A stretch of DNA of 24,215 nt, taken from a virus. A program made the position numbers and the translations under genes. The notes beneath the pieces are model-generated. The model was not told the origin of the DNA. It saw only the letters and a program-made list of their open reading frames with translations, and ran no database searches. The stretch lies in IMG/VR virus record IMGVR_UViG_3300030085_000679, positions 1 to 24,215 of that record. One strand, written 5' to 3'. Position 1 is the first letter of the stretch. Each line of letters begins with the position of its first letter. Of this stretch, positions 12,298-21,509 are shown piece by piece.

Positions 12298-12494
12298 AAT
12301 CTAAAAAACCTTTAACAAAACATGATTTAAAAAGAAAGATAAATGATTTAGAAAGAACAATTCTTTTTATAGCAGATAGATTACAAAGATTTGAAGTTGT
12401 ATTTAATGATTTTGTAGATATGACAAAACAAGCTAAAAAGTTAGAAAAGTATTTAGATGACAAATATAAACAAACGGAACGTAAACAAAGCTGA
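12294..12494 (+). CDS. Small coiled-coil protein of unknown function
   Basis: 66 residues: a lysine-rich start (MKSKKPLTKHDLKRKINDLE) and a continuous amphipathic helix up to YLDDKYKQTERKQS, consistent with a short coiled coil. It starts in an ATGA overlap with the previous gene and overlaps the large terminase start by 38 bases. Function unknown. Confidence 0.6.
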   Translation: MKSKKPLTKHDLKRKINDLERTILFIADRLQRFEVVFNDFVDMTKQAKKLEKYLDDKYKQTERKQS

Positions 12495-14025
12495 AGAAGC
12501 ATTACAATTAGCGTATAAAGATCTTATATCATTTGGCAAATTATTTTTACCAGATGACTTTATGCGTAGCGAAACTCCATTCTTTCATTACGAAATAGCA
12601 GATGCAATAGATAATAAAAATGTAAAACAAACTGCAATTATTGTACCTAGAGGACATGGCAAGACAGTCTTAACAAAAGCATCTATTATTAAAGACTTTG
12701 TTTTTGCTAAAAAAGAAAACTTTTTATTTTATGCATGGGTATCTGCTACCCAAAAATTAAGTGTAGGTAATATGGATTATATTAAATATCACTTAGAAAA
12801 TAACGATTCAATTAAATATTACTTTGGGCAAATGAAAGGTCGAAAGTGGACAGAAGAGGATATAGAACTTTCCAATGGATGTAAACTTATTAGTAAAAGC
12901 AATGTCGCAGGAATTAGAGGAGGTGCAAAACTACACAAAAGATATGACCTCATCGTACTTGATGACTTTGAACACGAAGCAAATACAATCACCAAAGAAG
13001 CTAGAGACAAAAATGCTAACCTTGTTACCGCTGTTGTGTACCCTGCCATTGAACCTCACACTGGTCGTCTTAGGGTTAATGGTACTCCTGTTCATTATGA
13101 TTCTTTTATAAATAATTTATTAAATAAATATGCTAAATCTAAAAAAGATAAAAAAGAATTTGCTTGGAAAGTAATTACATATAAAGCATTAATAGATGAA
13201 AAAACTCCATTATGGGAAGGATGGTTTCCATATTCTAAGATACAAGAAAAGAAAAAGTTTTATTCTGATTCAGGACAACCTCAAAAATTTTATCAAGAAT
13301 ATATGATGGAAGTACAATCTGAAGAAGATGCAATATGGAGAAGAGAACATATAAGATATTGGGAAGGGTATTTTAAACATGAAGATGGCGTTAATTACAT
13401 TATTAAAAATGGTTCTGATATTCCTGTTAATACATTCATTGGTTGCGACCCAGCAACAGATATTGATACAAAACATAGTGATTTTTCTGTAATAACAGTT
13501 ATAGGCATAGATGCAAATAATGAACTATATGTATTAGAATATGAAAGACATAGAAGCATTCCTACGATTGGATCTAAGAATCCTGAGACTGGTGAATTGT
13601 TTGGAAAAAAAGGAGTTGTAGATATAATCTTAGAACTTCATCAAAAATATAATTGTGTATCATCCACTGTAGAAGATGTTGCAATGAATAGAAGTATTTT
13701 TCAAGCATTAAACGATGAAAGAAGACGTTTAAATAAGTTTGACATATCTGTTATTCCACAAAAACCTGGCGGACAACAAAAAAGAAATCGCATTTATTCT
13801 GGACTTTCGGGTCGTTTTAGTACAGGAACAGTACATTTACGAAGAAATATGTTTGATTTAATTAACGAAATACTTACTTTCGGCCCTAAAATGGCTCACG
13901 ATGACACAATTGAGAGCCTTTATTACGCACAAATACACTCTTTTCCTCCAAATATGAAAAAGGATAAAGAAAAAAGAACTTGGTTTAAACCAAAAAGAAA
14001 AGCAAAAAGTTGGTTAGTATCATAA
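12457..14025 (+). CDS. terL: Terminase large subunit
   Basis: 522 residues, the usual size. The ATPase domain has Walker A PRGHGKT (64-70), Walker B DLIVLDD (164-170) and the coupling-region GTPVHYDS (209-216). The RNase H-like nuclease domain has the first acidic motif GCDPATD (329-335, Asp331), a likely second at VEDVA (405-409) and HDDTIESL (481-488) near the end. This motor pumps DNA into the capsid through the portal (14753) and cuts concatemers. The ATG at 12457 lies inside the previous gene with a weak ribosome site. All catalytic motifs are present, so it should be functional. The packaging strategy (pac or cos) cannot be read reliably. Confidence 0.95.
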   Translation: MTNINKRNVNKAEEALQLAYKDLISFGKLFLPDDFMRSETPFFHYEIADAIDNKNVKQTAIIVPRGHGKTVLTKASIIKDFVFAKKENFLFYAWVSATQKLSVGNMDYIKYHLENNDSIKYYFGQMKGRKWTEEDIELSNGCKLISKSNVAGIRGGAKLHKRYDLIVLDDFEHEANTITKEARDKNANLVTAVVYPAIEPHTGRLRVNGTPVHYDSFINNLLNKYAKSKKDKKEFAWKVITYKALIDEKTPLWEGWFPYSKIQEKKKFYSDSGQPQKFYQEYMMEVQSEEDAIWRREHIRYWEGYFKHEDGVNYIIKNGSDIPVNTFIGCDPATDIDTKHSDFSVITVIGIDANNELYVLEYERHRSIPTIGSKNPETGELFGKKGVVDIILELHQKYNCVSSTVEDVAMNRSIFQALNDERRRLNKFDISVIPQKPGGQQKRNRIYSGLSGRFSTGTVHLRRNMFDLINEILTFGPKMAHDDTIESLYYAQIHSFPPNMKKDKEKRTWFKPKRKAKSWLVS

Positions 14026-14037
14026 AAGGAGTACAAA

Positions 14038-14115
14038 ATGAAATATGGTAAAAAATCTGGATCAAAAAAGAAAGTAGCAAAAAAAACTAAACCTAAATCT
14101 AAAAAGAAATATTAA
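14038..14115 (+). CDS. Lysine-rich 25-residue peptide
   Basis: MKYGKKSGSKKKVAKKTKPK followed by SKKKY. Thirteen of 25 residues are lysine and there is no acidic residue. The ribosome site AAAGGAGTACAAA is excellent, and its TAA shares a base with the next ATG (TAATG), so it is very probably translated. It resembles histone-tail or nucleoid-like peptides; it might neutralise DNA, act in packaging, or bind RNA. Very short lysine-rich peptides near phage terminase and portal genes are something I have seen, but their role is unknown to me. Confidence 0.62.
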   Translation: MKYGKKSGSKKKVAKKTKPKSKKKY

Positions 14116-14495
14116 TGTATAAATTTGGTAAAAGAAGCAAACAAAGATTAAAAGGTGTAGATCCTAGACTTGTTAATGTTTTAAATGAACTTATTAAAAT
14201 TATGGATGTTACTATTATTGAAGGCTTGCGGAGTAAGGAGCGGCAACAGGAATTATTAGCACAAGGGAAAACTAAAACTAAGTATTCCAAACACATACAA
14301 GGAAAAGCTGTTGATCTCGCTCCTTACCCGATTAATTGGAATGATAGAGAAATGTTTCACTATATGGGTGGAATGTTAAGAGGCCTTGGTAAAGCAATGG
14401 GATTAAAAATTCGTTGGGGCGGCGATTGGGATAGTGATGGGGATATACACGATAATAATTTCGATGACTTAGTTCATGTAGAGATAAGGGATTAA
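14115..14495 (+). CDS. Endolysin: M15-type L-alanyl-D-glutamate or D-Ala-D-Ala peptidase
   Basis: 126 residues. It contains VTIIEGLRS (32-40), the zinc motif SKHIQGKAVDLAP (58-70; ligands His60 and Asp67), the RWGGDWDSDGD loop (100-110) and LVHVEI (119-124; His121 ligand, Glu123 nearby). This is the VanY/M15 layout used by phage endopeptidases such as that of T5. It cuts peptide cross-links in peptidoglycan at the end of infection. It has no signal peptide or cell-wall-binding domain, so a holin would be needed to reach the wall. Its location between TerL and portal, not beside a holin, is noteworthy. It overlaps neighbours by one base on each side. Confidence 0.9.
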   Translation: MYKFGKRSKQRLKGVDPRLVNVLNELIKIMDVTIIEGLRSKERQQELLAQGKTKTKYSKHIQGKAVDLAPYPINWNDREMFHYMGGMLRGLGKAMGLKIRWGGDWDSDGDIHDNNFDDLVHVEIRD

Positions 14496-14752
14496 TGCAA
14501 AAGAAAAAAAAGAAGTTTAATGCTGAAGGTTCTGGATATGATTATGAATCAGCTAAAAAATATGGAATAAAACCAGATTCAACTGGAAAATGGCAAAGTA
14601 GAGTTCCTGAAACTGGACTTCTTTTAAAAGGTTCAAAACATAAAACTTGGAAATTAACATTAGAAGGTGAAAAAAAAATGGGATGTAAGGTAATTAAAAA
14701 AAGTGGAAGATATTATTCTATATGCCCAGATGATTCATCAAAGAGAAAATAA
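14495..14752 (+). CDS. Conserved small phage protein beside the portal
   Basis: 85 residues starting with a lysine run (MQKKKKKF) then NAEGSGYDYESAKKYGIKPD, SRVPETGLLLKGSKHKTWK and a basic end with two cysteines. I recognise the pattern 'G.GYDY..A...G..PD..GHW.SR.P.TGLLLKG..H.TW' from proteins next to portal genes in many phages; no function is assigned. The start shares a base with the endolysin stop, and the portal ATG follows its stop directly. Confidence 0.68.
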   Translation: MQKKKKKFNAEGSGYDYESAKKYGIKPDSTGKWQSRVPETGLLLKGSKHKTWKLTLEGEKKMGCKVIKKSGRYYSICPDDSSKRK

Positions 14753-17008
14753 ATGGCAAGAGTAACAAAAAAATCTAAAGCACAAATAAATAAACAATTA
14801 TGGGATAAAGCAAATAATTCTCATAGACAAAGATGGCAAACCAAAAGTCAAAAAGGATATGATTTTTATCTTAATGAGCAATTAACTAAAGATGAACAAA
14901 CTATGTTGGAAGAATCTGGTATGCCAACATTTACTATAAATAGAATAACTCCTATTATAGAAATAATGAAATATTTTGTTACTGCTAATAATCCCAAATG
15001 GAAAGCTGTTGGAGCAACTGGAGACGATGTTGATATAGCTCAAGTTCATTCAGACATAGCAGATTATTGTTGGTATTTATCTAATGGAAAATCTTTATAT
15101 AGTCAGGTTATTTTAGATTCGCTTACAAAAGGATTGGGGTTTTTTCTTGTAGATATTGACAAAGATGCAGATAGAGGAATGGGTGAAGTTAGATTTAATA
15201 GAATTGATCCTTATGATGTATTTATAGATCCTGCTAGTAGAGATTTTTTATTTAGAGATGCTGGTTTTATTCAAATTAGAAAAAATATATCAAGAAGTGT
15301 TTTAATAAATATGCTACCTCAATTTCAAGCAAAAATTAAAAAAGTTACTAAAGGAACTGATGTTATTTCATATTCACAAAGAGATGAAGATTTTACAGAT
15401 AGTATACAACCTGAAGATGTTACATATGGAATTAATATGGAAGGAGAAGATGATGATATAATTCCATATTATGAAACATATTCAAAGAAAAAATTTAAAT
15501 ATCATAATGTTTATATAAAAATACAACCATCTCCTGCTGAATTGGAATTAATAAAAGAAAGTATTCAAGAAACATTATCAAGTTTTCAACAAGAAATAGA
15601 AGTTCAATTAATAGAAAAACAATTACAAATAGAACAACAAGTTCAAGAAGGTGAAATTATTCCAGAAAGAGCTAAGTTAATGATTGAAAATTCTCAAAAA
15701 ATGGCTGCTCAAGCTATACGAGAAAAAGAAATGGAACTTATATCCGAAGCTCAAGAACAAGCAACAATTATTAAACAACAAGTTTTAAGTGATTCTGATT
15801 TTAAAATACTAAAAGAAAGTGAAGAAGCTCAAAAAAATATTGTTGATTCTATAGAATTTTATGAAAATAGAATTGTAAAAACTTGTAGTGTAGGTGATGA
15901 TGTATTTTTATTTGAACAAATAATACCTATTAGTGAATATCCAATTGTACCTATTCCATATATGTACACAGGAACTCCATTTGCTATGAGCGCTATAACT
16001 CCATTAATAGGAAAACAACAAGAAATTAATAAAGCACACCAAATAATGTTACATAATGCAAATCTTTCTTCTAATCTTAGATGGATGTATGAAGAAGGAT
16101 CTGTACCTGAAGATGAATGGGAAAAATATTCTTCAGCGCCAGGCGCATTATTAAAATATAGACAAGGATTTTCCCCTCCCACACCAATACAACCAGCACC
16201 TATTAACAATGCTTTTTTTACAGTTGTTCAGCAAGGAAAAGCAGATGCAGAATATATTAGCGGAGTACCTTCTGCAATGATGGGTTTTTCTCAAGATCAA
16301 GCAGAAACATATAGAGGTTTACTTGCAAATGATGAATTTGGAACAAGAAGATTAAAAGCATGGATGAATAGTATTGTAGAACCTTCTTTAGAGCATTTAG
16401 GTAGAGTATTTAAAATGATGGCTCAAAAACATTATAATATTGAAAAAATATTTAGAATTGTACAGCCAGAAGCAGGCAATGATCAAGAAAAAGAAGTAAG
16501 AATTAACGTTAATTTATATAATGATTATGGTAAAGCTATCGGTAAATATAAAGATTACGCATCTGCAAGATTTGATGTAAGAATTATAGCTGGAGCAACT
16601 TTACCATTAAATAGATGGGCATTATTAGAAGAATACTTTAGATGGTATCAGGCAGGATTAATTGATGATATTGCAATGTTATCTGAAACAGATATACGAA
16701 ATAAAGAAAAAATAGTAGAAAGAAAATCTATGCTTTCGCAAATGCAAGGTCAATTACAATCTATACAAGAATTAGTAAAAGAAAAAAATGGTACAATAGA
16801 AACATTACAACGTCAATTAGTACAAGCAGGTATTAAAATGAAAGTTGGAGATGCTGGTAATGAAATACGAAAAGATGTTCTTGAAACTGAAGCACAACAA
16901 AAACTTCTAAGAGGAATGTTAAAAGTTGAATTTCAGAAAATGAAAGACGAAATGCAATCAGATATAAAATCAACAAGAGAGGATGTAAGGAGAAATGAGC
17001 AATCTTAG
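14753..17008 (+). CDS. Portal protein (P22-like)
   Basis: 751 residues, similar to the 725 of P22 gp1. Residues 8-85 (KAQINKQLWDKANNSHRQRW, then FTINRITPIIEIMKYF) and 105-175 (SLTKGLGFFLVDIDKDADRG, RIDPYDVFIDPASRDF) follow the P22-type portal pattern. A long glutamine- and glutamate-rich helical insert lies about 265-350, a core with PIVPIPYMYTGTP follows, and the C-terminal 100 residues form a coiled coil like the portal barrel. It makes the dodecameric gate through which TerL pumps DNA and to which the tail attaches. It directly follows the previous stop; the spacer 17009-17067 holds only the next ribosome site. The family argues for a podovirus. Confidence 0.9.
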   Translation: MARVTKKSKAQINKQLWDKANNSHRQRWQTKSQKGYDFYLNEQLTKDEQTMLEESGMPTFTINRITPIIEIMKYFVTANNPKWKAVGATGDDVDIAQVHSDIADYCWYLSNGKSLYSQVILDSLTKGLGFFLVDIDKDADRGMGEVRFNRIDPYDVFIDPASRDFLFRDAGFIQIRKNISRSVLINMLPQFQAKIKKVTKGTDVISYSQRDEDFTDSIQPEDVTYGINMEGEDDDIIPYYETYSKKKFKYHNVYIKIQPSPAELELIKESIQETLSSFQQEIEVQLIEKQLQIEQQVQEGEIIPERAKLMIENSQKMAAQAIREKEMELISEAQEQATIIKQQVLSDSDFKILKESEEAQKNIVDSIEFYENRIVKTCSVGDDVFLFEQIIPISEYPIVPIPYMYTGTPFAMSAITPLIGKQQEINKAHQIMLHNANLSSNLRWMYEEGSVPEDEWEKYSSAPGALLKYRQGFSPPTPIQPAPINNAFFTVVQQGKADAEYISGVPSAMMGFSQDQAETYRGLLANDEFGTRRLKAWMNSIVEPSLEHLGRVFKMMAQKHYNIEKIFRIVQPEAGNDQEKEVRINVNLYNDYGKAIGKYKDYASARFDVRIIAGATLPLNRWALLEEYFRWYQAGLIDDIAMLSETDIRNKEKIVERKSMLSQMQGQLQSIQELVKEKNGTIETLQRQLVQAGIKMKVGDAGNEIRKDVLETEAQQKLLRGMLKVEFQKMKDEMQSDIKSTREDVRRNEQS

Positions 17009-17067
17009 CACTTGCATTTTAGATTTTATAACTGCTAAATTAAAATAACCTTAAAATAGGAGATAGT

Positions 17068-17931
17068 ATGTCAGAACAAGTAGGTAACGCCAATCAGGCC
17101 CCCGAAAGTAAAAGCGTACAAGATGCCGTCATGGGAATGTCATCTAATGATTTCTTTGAATCTTTAGATAACCAAGTTAATGGTGGCATATTAGAACCTT
17201 CACAACCAACCTCGGAACAAAGCGGTAACACGCAGACGAGCCCTAATGTAGAAGTTCAGAACGAAGTACCAAATAATAATTTGGATACTTTACAAAAAAG
17301 GTATAGTGATTCTAGTAGAGAAGCAAAAAGGCTTAATTCTAAGTTAAAAGAATTAGAACCTTATATGCCTATACTAGATGCTATGCGAGAAGACCCTAAT
17401 TTAATTTCTCATGTTAGAAATTACTTTGAGGGTGGAGGCCAGACCCCTGAAACATTGAATCAAAAATTAAATTTAAATGAAGATTTTGTTTTCGATGCTG
17501 ACGAGGCTTTCAGTAAACCCGATTCTGATTCTGCAAAAGTATTAGGAGCAACGATTGATGGAGTAGTCCAACGTCGTCTTTCTAATGTCTTACAAAGTCA
17601 AAAGCAAGAAAATGCAAAAATGGCTAAAGAGGCTCAATTCAAACAAAAGATGAATATGTCTGAGGATGAATGGAAGAATTTTACCGAATTTGCAAAGTCT
17701 AAGTCTTTAGAACTTGAAGATATATATTACTTAATGAATCGTAAAAATAGGGATGTACAGATAGCTGATAACGCTAGACAAGAGATTCATAATAAGATGA
17801 GAGAAGTTCAACAACAACCTGCTACACTTGCAACACAAGGAAGCACACCAGTTGAAAAGTCATCCGATGACAAAGTTTTTGATACAATTTTGGGTTCTGG
17901 TAGTGAACTAGAAAAGGCTTTCAGTATATAA
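17068..17931 (+). CDS. Capsid scaffolding protein (putative)
   Basis: 287 residues between portal and major capsid genes, the classic scaffold position. It is hydrophilic: a disordered, Gln/Asn/Ser-rich N-terminal third, a coiled-coil piece (DTLQKRYSDSSREAKRLNSK), acidic middle and helical C-terminal half (EAQFKQKMNMSEDEWKNFTE), with a short hydrophobic end (SELEKAFSI). Scaffolds guide procapsid assembly and leave or are degraded; no protease gene was seen. The ATG at 17068 follows AATAGGAGATAGT. The call rests on position and composition, not sequence motif. Confidence 0.72.
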   Translation: MSEQVGNANQAPESKSVQDAVMGMSSNDFFESLDNQVNGGILEPSQPTSEQSGNTQTSPNVEVQNEVPNNNLDTLQKRYSDSSREAKRLNSKLKELEPYMPILDAMREDPNLISHVRNYFEGGGQTPETLNQKLNLNEDFVFDADEAFSKPDSDSAKVLGATIDGVVQRRLSNVLQSQKQENAKMAKEAQFKQKMNMSEDEWKNFTEFAKSKSLELEDIYYLMNRKNRDVQIADNARQEIHNKMREVQQQPATLATQGSTPVEKSSDDKVFDTILGSGSELEKAFSI

Positions 17932-17976
17932 AATAATATATTGACGGCCATTAACTCAAAATAAAGAGGTGACAAA

Positions 17977-19566
17977 ATGGCTGATGTATTCGGCATGGAA
18001 GAACTAGGAGCTTCACCAGACGCCAGAAGTGATGGTTATGGTACTCTACCTAGTACAGGCGACCTTAGACGTAGATATAATTTTGGGGATAGGATTTCTG
18101 AACTTTCAATAGCGCAAGACCCTTTCTTCCGATTTGTATCACAAGTCGCAAAAAAACCTACGGATGACCCAGAGTTTAAATTTACTGAACGAAGGGGTTC
18201 GTATCACAAACGATACGCTTATGTATCAAATCATGGAACATCTGCTCCTGCTTCGGCAGCTGGAGTACAAGCAACTGTAACACACACAAATGTAGACGCT
18301 GGTGATATTTATTATTTTTGTATGATTGGTGATTACAAGTCAGCAGGTAATATTCAAACTATTTATGGAAATAGTAGTTATGATGTTTTACCAGGCTCAA
18401 GTGGTTCTCAACCTACATTCTTTCTTCCAAATTCAATTGTGAAGATTCCTTATATTATTGCTGGTTCTAGCAATTTTAATGATTCTGAATCAGCTAGTGA
18501 TTGGGATGACTCAGGTGGAACAACTGATGTAGCAACAACTCCAGATGATTATCTTATTGTTAAAATATTATCAGTAGATAGTGATTCTGTATCTAATGCA
18601 GTTGTACTTAAAACAGAAGTAGTTAGTAAAGGTTCAGCAGGAGCTGATTTAGAATTAACTTCTTTTTATAAGCATAATCTATCATTAGATAGTGTTGATG
18701 TTTCTGGAAAATCAATAGCATTGTATCTTGAAAAGAAAAGATGTTACGTTGTAGGATCTGCTCATTCTCAAGGATCTGGATACCCAGAATCTTGGAAAGA
18801 TCAACCTTTCTCAAGTGCTGTTGGATTAACTCAAATCTTCAAAACTGCAATGGCAATGGATAATACTACAAGAGCAACTGTTCTTAAGTATGAACCTAAT
18901 GAATTTGCAAGAATCTGGAGAACAAAGTTAATTGAACATAAGTACGATATTGAAACAGCATTATTGTTTGGCGCTCAGGGAACTGATAGTTCTGGAGCTC
19001 AGTATACAGAAGGTGCAGTTAGTTTCATTACTAGTTACGGAAACATCTTTGATGGTTCTGGAATTGGTGGAACTGGTTCAAAGTCTCAAGATGATTTTCT
19101 TGACGATATGAGTAACTTTCTTGACCCAAGATACAATAATGCAAGTGCAACATTGTTTATGTGTTCTACTGATACATACAATTGGATGCATAAGTTGAGT
19201 GGTTACTTTTCAGCTAACGTTTCTAAAGTTAAAGACGGAAGTACAAACTTAGGTCGTGCAGACTTCAGTATGGCTGGAAAAAAGAACGTCTATGGATTAG
19301 ATGTTACACAAGTTATGACTCCTTATGGAGCTATGAATCTTGTTCGTAATATTCATCTAGATTCAACTGGCATTAAGATACTCGCAATTAACATGACTCA
19401 ATGTGCATACCGACCATTGGTAGGTAATGGATTGAATCGTGATACTGCGGTATACGTTGGAGTTCAAACTCTTGAGAATAGTGGTGTTGACCGTAGGGTT
19501 GATTTAATTCAAACTGAGGCCGGTATGGAATGGCGTATGCCAGAAGCCCATGCGGTCTGGAAATAG
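17977..19566 (+). CDS. Major capsid protein (putative)
   Basis: 529 residues. AAAGAGGTGACAAA precedes the ATG at 17977. The start, MADVFGMEELGASPDARSDG, is followed by a segment with RISELSIAQDPFFRFVSQVA, as in large coat proteins of P22-like marine phages. A Ser/Asp/Thr-rich region (about 100-230) with beta character looks like an inserted surface domain. Then come EPNEFARIWRTKLIEHKYDI and the core with YGLDVTQVMTPYG and a C-terminal GLNRDTAVYVGVQTL. An HK97 fold is expected. Codon choice is noticeably less AT-extreme than neighbours (more GGA, AAG, CGT), as often seen in highly expressed genes. The next gene is a probable decoration protein. Confidence 0.82.
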   Translation: MADVFGMEELGASPDARSDGYGTLPSTGDLRRRYNFGDRISELSIAQDPFFRFVSQVAKKPTDDPEFKFTERRGSYHKRYAYVSNHGTSAPASAAGVQATVTHTNVDAGDIYYFCMIGDYKSAGNIQTIYGNSSYDVLPGSSGSQPTFFLPNSIVKIPYIIAGSSNFNDSESASDWDDSGGTTDVATTPDDYLIVKILSVDSDSVSNAVVLKTEVVSKGSAGADLELTSFYKHNLSLDSVDVSGKSIALYLEKKRCYVVGSAHSQGSGYPESWKDQPFSSAVGLTQIFKTAMAMDNTTRATVLKYEPNEFARIWRTKLIEHKYDIETALLFGAQGTDSSGAQYTEGAVSFITSYGNIFDGSGIGGTGSKSQDDFLDDMSNFLDPRYNNASATLFMCSTDTYNWMHKLSGYFSANVSKVKDGSTNLGRADFSMAGKKNVYGLDVTQVMTPYGAMNLVRNIHLDSTGIKILAINMTQCAYRPLVGNGLNRDTAVYVGVQTLENSGVDRRVDLIQTEAGMEWRMPEAHAVWK

Positions 19567-19576
19567 GAGGTAAATC

Positions 19577-20056
19577 ATGGGAATCCCTTTATACGGACAA
19601 AATAAAGATGGTGGACAGCTTGAAAGAAAAGTTGGTTCAGTAGTAAAATGCACAGGAGGAGCAGCTGTTTCTCTTTCTGCTAGTGATAGTGGATCAATTG
19701 TGCATATTGCTGGAGGAACTAATGGAGCTGCAGCTTGTAGTTTACCACACATAAAAGGACAAGATGGTCTTGAGTTCACATTTTTACTAGCAGCTGCTAA
19801 CGGAACTGGTGATTTTGATATTGACGCTAGAGATGGTGTTGATTTCTTTGTTGGAAGTGTTGTTAGTGTTGAAGGTACTAGTGATGTTGGAATTGATTTC
19901 GACGGAGCTACACATGATCAATTAACTTTAGCGGCTTCTAAAGGAGCAGCTGGAGATAAAATTCACATTGTCTCTTGTGAAGGTAAATGGTGGGTTGAAG
20001 GTGTTACTAACGACCAAGATGGTTGGGCAGTTGGTACAGCTTCCGCTAACAGTTAA
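19577..20056 (+). CDS. Capsid decoration or stabilising protein (putative)
   Basis: 159 residues, with ATAGGAGGTAAATC before the ATG at 19577. It is Gly/Ala/Ser-rich and beta-rich: VGSVVKCTGGAAVSLSASDS, then a repeated strand pattern and KIHIVSCEGKWWVEGVTNDQ. The strands fit a small jelly-roll or beta-tulip type protein such as those that decorate capsids, and the place right after the major capsid gene supports it. The region ends with a strong hairpin, so capsid and this gene may share a stable mRNA. No specific family recognised. Confidence 0.6.
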   Translation: MGIPLYGQNKDGGQLERKVGSVVKCTGGAAVSLSASDSGSIVHIAGGTNGAAACSLPHIKGQDGLEFTFLLAAANGTGDFDIDARDGVDFFVGSVVSVEGTSDVGIDFDGATHDQLTLAASKGAAGDKIHIVSCEGKWWVEGVTNDQDGWAVGTASANS

Positions 20057-20068
20057 TAGTGAATAACA

Positions 20069-20100
20069 ATATATGGGGGAGTTTCGGCTCCCCTGTATAT
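20069..20100 (+). terminator. Strong hairpin after the capsid genes (terminator-like or mRNA-stabilising)
   Basis: A 13-pair stem (two G-U) with loop TTTCGG: the core GGGGAG/CTCCCC (20076-20081 and 20088-20093) is extended by AT pairs. It follows the stop of the decoration gene by about 12 bases. The downstream sequence is TGTATATAAAACAAAAG with no run of T, so it is not a classic terminator on the plus strand. A 3'-end stabiliser or partial terminator that separates capsid from tail expression is likely. Confidence 0.6.
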
Positions 20101-20114
20101 AAAACAAAAGTTAA

Positions 20115-21506
20115 ATGGCAATAACAGATATACAAGCAACAGTTCTAGCAAACACAGGAAATACACCTACTGCAAATAGCGTAGAGGATGCACAAAGATA
20201 TGTAGTATCAGTTATTCCTAAAGATTTATTAAAATGGGCTTCTTCTGAAACATCTCCTTCTTCACATGGCGGAAATACAAGCGCTACTTTAATTACTCTT
20301 CCAATAGGAACAGATAATGTAATTTCTGTAAGAAGAGAATCATATTCAGCAGAAGAAGTTTCAATAGAAGATAGAGGGTTTATAGCAAACAATTCTAGTT
20401 TAAAATTAGCAACTTCAGTTTTTCCTAAATATTTTAGACAAAGTGGAAATTCGATAGTTGTTAAACCAGATCCAACAGATAGCGCAACAGCTCATGTTAC
20501 ATATATAGATTATTCTAAATTAGATGATACTTCTGATTTAAGAAATGCAGTAATTAATTACACTACATCAAAAGAATTTTCTAGATTAGCATCTGATACA
20601 TTACCTTCTTGGAGTAATATTCTACCTCCAGTTAGTCCAGATATATCTAATAAATCTATTAGTTTCAATACAGATGCTCCTTCTTATATTAAACCAACAT
20701 TATCATTTACATCTTTTCCATCTTTATCTTGGAATTTACCATCAAGACCGGTATCTCCAATTATAAATGCAAATACTTCTTCAACTGGTGGAGCAGAAGT
20801 AGATACTTCTAAATTAGCAACAGTTCCTTCATTTGTTCCTCCTGTTATGCATCCTCCAGATAGATCAGATGTAGAAAATTGGATAAATACTGAAGAAGAT
20901 TCTGAAATGTTAGCTTCAAGAGTACAAGCTATTCAATCTCAAATTTCAGAGTATCAAGCAAGATTAAATGAGTCTAAATCTAAATTTGAACAAGAATCTG
21001 TAGAATACCAAGCAAAACTTCAAATAGCATTGCAAGATGCTCAACAAGCAAACACTGGTGATTCTGCATTAATAAATCAATTTAATTCAGATATACAAGT
21101 TTATCAAGCTGAGATAAATAGTATTATACAAAATAATGCAAATCAAATAAACGAATGGCAACAAGAAAATACTTTAAATTTTCAAAAATACAATTCAGAT
21201 ATTCAAAATGAATTAAATGAATTTAATAAAAACAACGTTGAATATCAGGCTCAGTTGCAAATATCAATACAAAATGCACAATTAGAAGATTCTGGAGATG
21301 CTAAAAAACTTCAAAAATATTCTCAAGAATTACAAGATTATCAATTTACAATTAACAAAAAAGCTAATGAAGTTCAAAATACACAACATTATGAAAGAGA
21401 ATCTGAACGATATTATAAATTTGCTCAAAGTGAAATACAACAATATATTCAAAATCATTCTCAGGTAATTGCAGCTACAATAGCTTCTCAATCTCAAAGG
21501 AGATAA
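20115..21506 (+). CDS. Structural protein with coiled-coil repeats
   Basis: 463 residues. Residues 1-150 form a compact domain (MAITDIQATVLANTGNTPTA, GTDNVISVRRESYS) possibly acting as head-tail connector. Residues 165-250 are Pro/Ser-rich. The C-terminal 200 residues are a Gln/Asn-rich coiled coil with an internal repeat: VEYQAKLQIALQDAQQ at 296-311 recurs as VEYQAQLQISIQNAQL at 375-390, offset by 79 residues. It probably belongs to the neck or an internal or tail virion part. The ribosome site is weak (AAAACAAAAGTTAA). I recognise the general architecture from uncultured phages as a coil-containing structural protein, but not a named family. Confidence 0.68.
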   Translation: MAITDIQATVLANTGNTPTANSVEDAQRYVVSVIPKDLLKWASSETSPSSHGGNTSATLITLPIGTDNVISVRRESYSAEEVSIEDRGFIANNSSLKLATSVFPKYFRQSGNSIVVKPDPTDSATAHVTYIDYSKLDDTSDLRNAVINYTTSKEFSRLASDTLPSWSNILPPVSPDISNKSISFNTDAPSYIKPTLSFTSFPSLSWNLPSRPVSPIINANTSSTGGAEVDTSKLATVPSFVPPVMHPPDRSDVENWINTEEDSEMLASRVQAIQSQISEYQARLNESKSKFEQESVEYQAKLQIALQDAQQANTGDSALINQFNSDIQVYQAEINSIIQNNANQINEWQQENTLNFQKYNSDIQNELNEFNKNNVEYQAQLQISIQNAQLEDSGDAKKLQKYSQELQDYQFTINKKANEVQNTQHYERESERYYKFAQSEIQQYIQNHSQVIAATIASQSQRR

Positions 21507-21509
21507 AAT

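Noticed and set aside
16995-17048. 17-residue frame overlapping the portal end (MSNLSTCILDFITAKLK)
   Set aside because: GGAG is too close to the ATG and the peptide is too short to support.
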